Assembly: GCF_000182565.1 (NCBI RefSeq)
Contig: NW_015971547.1
Coordinates: 353,339-417,338 of the forward strand
Source: Spizellomyces punctatus DAOM BR117
Lineage: Eukaryota > Chytridiomycota > Chytridiomycetes > Spizellomycetales > Spizellomycetaceae
Direction: 5' to 3'
Length of the DNA stretch: 64,000 nt
Shown: piece after piece, positions 61,930-64,000 of the stretch
Numbering within the stretch: the first letter of the stretch is position 1
Layout: every line of letters starts with the position of its first letter
The notes under the pieces: model-generated
Database searches by the model: none
What the model saw: only the letters and a program-made list of their open reading frames with translations
Told to the model about the DNA's origin: nothing
Translations under genes and position numbers: made by a program

Positions 61930-64000
61930 ATGCATGCCATACCCACTGCAGATACCCAAGAACCACTGACGGGAGACCTCGCTTCCCTCCGTCTCATACT
62001 AGGGGACACTCTCCCTCACATATCATTACAAATCCTTCTTGCAGAAGCGAAAGGGAATGTGGGGCAAGCCGTCAACCTCTACTTTGAAAGCCCAACCAAA
62101 TACGATACCATGGCAGCTGGGGTGAAGCGAAAAGCAGAGTTGGAAACAGGGGAGACTGGGAATGGACTCGCCAAGCGTCGAAATAATGGTACGGTAGGGT
62201 TTCCTCGATTTCTTGGGGAAACTATTTTGGTTGCGTATTCGACCCTCAAGGGGCCCAACCACCTACGTGACGGTGACGAGATGGATCTCTTGAATGGTAC
62301 CAAGACGATTAGTGTTCCCAAACGCTCTGGGTTGGGAGCTAGGGGCCGGGGACGTGCAAAGAGGGCTTTTACAATCTCTAGCAAGAGTGACGTCCATGTT
62401 GGGAGTGTGGGTCCTATTACAAGGTTAAGTGTCCGAGGAAAAGAGTTTGGAAAGATGCGGATGGAGGATGCGCGGTGGTTGGGGAGGTTGGTGGAACTGG
62501 GGATTGTACAGGTGCAAGGAACAGTGAGTTTTTTTCTGTTATTTATCCACATGATTTTTCTTTTTTATAATGAAATCTCATACCCCAACTTTTTTCAGAT
62601 CGTCTCATCCCCTCCAACGCTAACCCTCATGTGCGACATTATTCTCCAAATCCGAATCTATCTGACCCAGACAGCCTTTTCCCAAACACAACCCACAAAC
62701 GATCAAGATGTCAAAGACCGTAAAGCCGCCTTGTTAGCCCTCTTTAAACACCTGGGCCTTCGTCCATCATCATCTGATAAACCCGTTGACGAGACCACCG
62801 AAGGCGAGGAAGATGAGAAAGACTTGGAGGAGGATCAGGTGGAGGTGCTTTATGAGAAGGCGAGGGGATTTGAGAATGTCGAGGAAGTGGAGCCTGGACC
62901 TGGGTTGAATATCGAATTACGGGGATACCAGAAGCAGGTTTGTAGACGGTTTTCTTGCCTTTATTGGTTCACGGGTGCTGAAGATATATGTGTAGGCGCT
63001 GTCTTGGATGATGGCCAAAGAAAATCTGACAACAGATGCTTCTGCGCATTCTATCCACCCGCTTTGGGAGGAATATACGTTTCCAAAAGTGGAAACAGGT
63101 ATAGACGGCGAGGAAAAGTTTTACTTTAACCCTTATACAGTGAGTGTTCTTGAGTGGTGGTCAATTCGGTGGGGTACGGTGGAGGTTGATGTATGGTGCA
63201 TTATAGGGAGAGTTGACTACAGAGTTTCCGAGCGCGGCGGATCGAACGCGGGGTGGGATTTTAGCAGACGAGAGTAAGAAGGATGAATCGTATTCAGTTT
63301 ATAAGAGTATCTCTGCTCACATCTTGTCTTCTCAGTGGGACTAGGCAAAACTCTCGAAACACTCTCCCTCATCCACACGAACCGGCCCAACTCACGAGAC
63401 TTGAACCTCGGACCCAGCCTGCACAAACTCTTTTCATCACCAGCCAGTACTACCCTCCCCAAATCTCCAAGCACACTCATCATCTGCCCCGTCTCCCTCC
63501 TCGCTCAATGGCGTGACGAAATCACAAACAAGTTTGCGCCAAGGGCCTTGACATGTGCAGTTTACTACGGTACGGATCGATTCCTTACAGTATCGGATCT
63601 CACGGACGCCAAGCGGGCGCCTGATGTGATTATCACGACATATGGTGTCGTCACGCGGGAATGGGGGGCAGGGAAAAAGAGTGGGTTGGTGTATGGGGTA
63701 GAGTGGTATCGAGTAGTGCTGGACGAGGCGCATTTTATAAAGAATCGGACGACGGGGATGGCGAGGAGTTGTTCTGAGGTTGAAGGGCGGAGGAGGTGGG
63801 CTGTTACGGTGAGTATTTTTTTTACAATGGGTTTAATATTCGTGAACTAATGTGTATAAATTCAGGGCACACCCATCCAAAACAAACTTGAGGACCTCTT
63901 TTCTCTCATCCACTTTCTTCGCATCGACCCATGGGCCAACATTTCGTATTGGCGTCAGTTCATTACCATCGCATTTGCAAACCAGGATTCCAAAGCCCTT
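61930..64000 (+). CDS. RAD5: RAD5-type SNF2 helicase/ubiquitin ligase, 3' end cut by window
   Basis: Exons 61930-62523, 62599-62937, 62996-63139, 63207-63273, 63336-63808 and 63866 onward. The N-terminus has a UBA-like helix pair ([20 protein letters not shown] and [10 protein letters not shown]). A HIRAN domain follows: [29 protein letters not shown] and [11 protein letters not shown], which binds single-stranded 3' DNA ends. The SNF2 core begins [24 protein letters not shown] and [19 protein letters not shown] (motif I), then [34 protein letters not shown] (DEAH, motif II) and [19 protein letters not shown] (motif III). The RING finger expected further on is beyond the window. RAD5 drives error-free damage tolerance through PCNA polyubiquitylation and fork reversal. 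The exact first Met is uncertain, since a stop precedes 61930 in frame. Confidence 0.9.

Overview
The window is nuclear DNA from an intron-dense fungus, most likely a zoosporic (flagellated, chytrid-type) lineage. The evidence is many short introns of about 50-80 nt with GT..AG borders, fungal-type housekeeping genes, and two genes expected only where there is a cilium or flagellum: a CFAP337/WDR49-like EF-hand plus WD40 protein and a very large TTC6-like TPR protein. There is one 100-base run of N at 40112-40211, a scaffold gap inside the TPR gene.

Layout, left to right (+/- = strand): TMEM70/TMEM186-like membrane protein (+, 5' end uncertain); MON2 trafficking scaffold (+, 14 exons); a small Dabb-domain protein (-, seven tiny exons); GPI13/PIG-O (+); a DUF1275/YoaK membrane protein (-); a repeat- and AT-rich accessory stretch (about 13.0-15.9 kb) with one orphan ORF and a 57-bp direct repeat; a cysteine-rich protein built from two DnaJ-type zinc domains (+); mitochondrial ribosomal protein uS12m (+); CFAP337-like protein (-); an exonuclease-fold protein that seems to have lost its catalytic residues (+); kinesin-5 (+); a BRF2/TFIIB-like factor (-); SDF2-like MIR protein (+); PP2A B55 subunit (-); TTC6-like TPR protein (+); a class I methyltransferase (-); aminopeptidase P (-); histidine acid phosphatase (+); a possible small gene (-); PRP43 helicase (+); EAPP (-); ubiquitin-eS31 fusion (+); TXNDC17 (-); an ASH-like domain protein (+); HAS1 helicase (-); RAD5 (+, cut by the window end).

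The gene order is compact and mostly alternates between head-to-head pairs, with only about 100-600 bp between divergent starts (Dabb/GPI13, BRF2-like/SDF2, B55/TTC6-like, EAPP/ubiquitin, TXNDC17/ASH-like, HAS1/RAD5), and close tail-to-tail pairs. Several genes (Dabb, SDF2, TXNDC17, the cysteine-rich protein, the first exons of MON2, kinesin-5 and the TPR gene) have exons too short to show as open frames. I reconstructed them by joining exons at GT/AG sites and checking reading frame and family motifs; all joins are predictions from one genomic sequence without transcript data.

The most unusual items are the double DnaJ-zinc-domain protein lacking a J-domain, with phase-1 introns at its module borders; a predicted 5-nt micro-exon inside the kinesin-5 P-loop; and two enzymes (exonuclease fold, acid phosphatase) with substitutions at expected catalytic positions.
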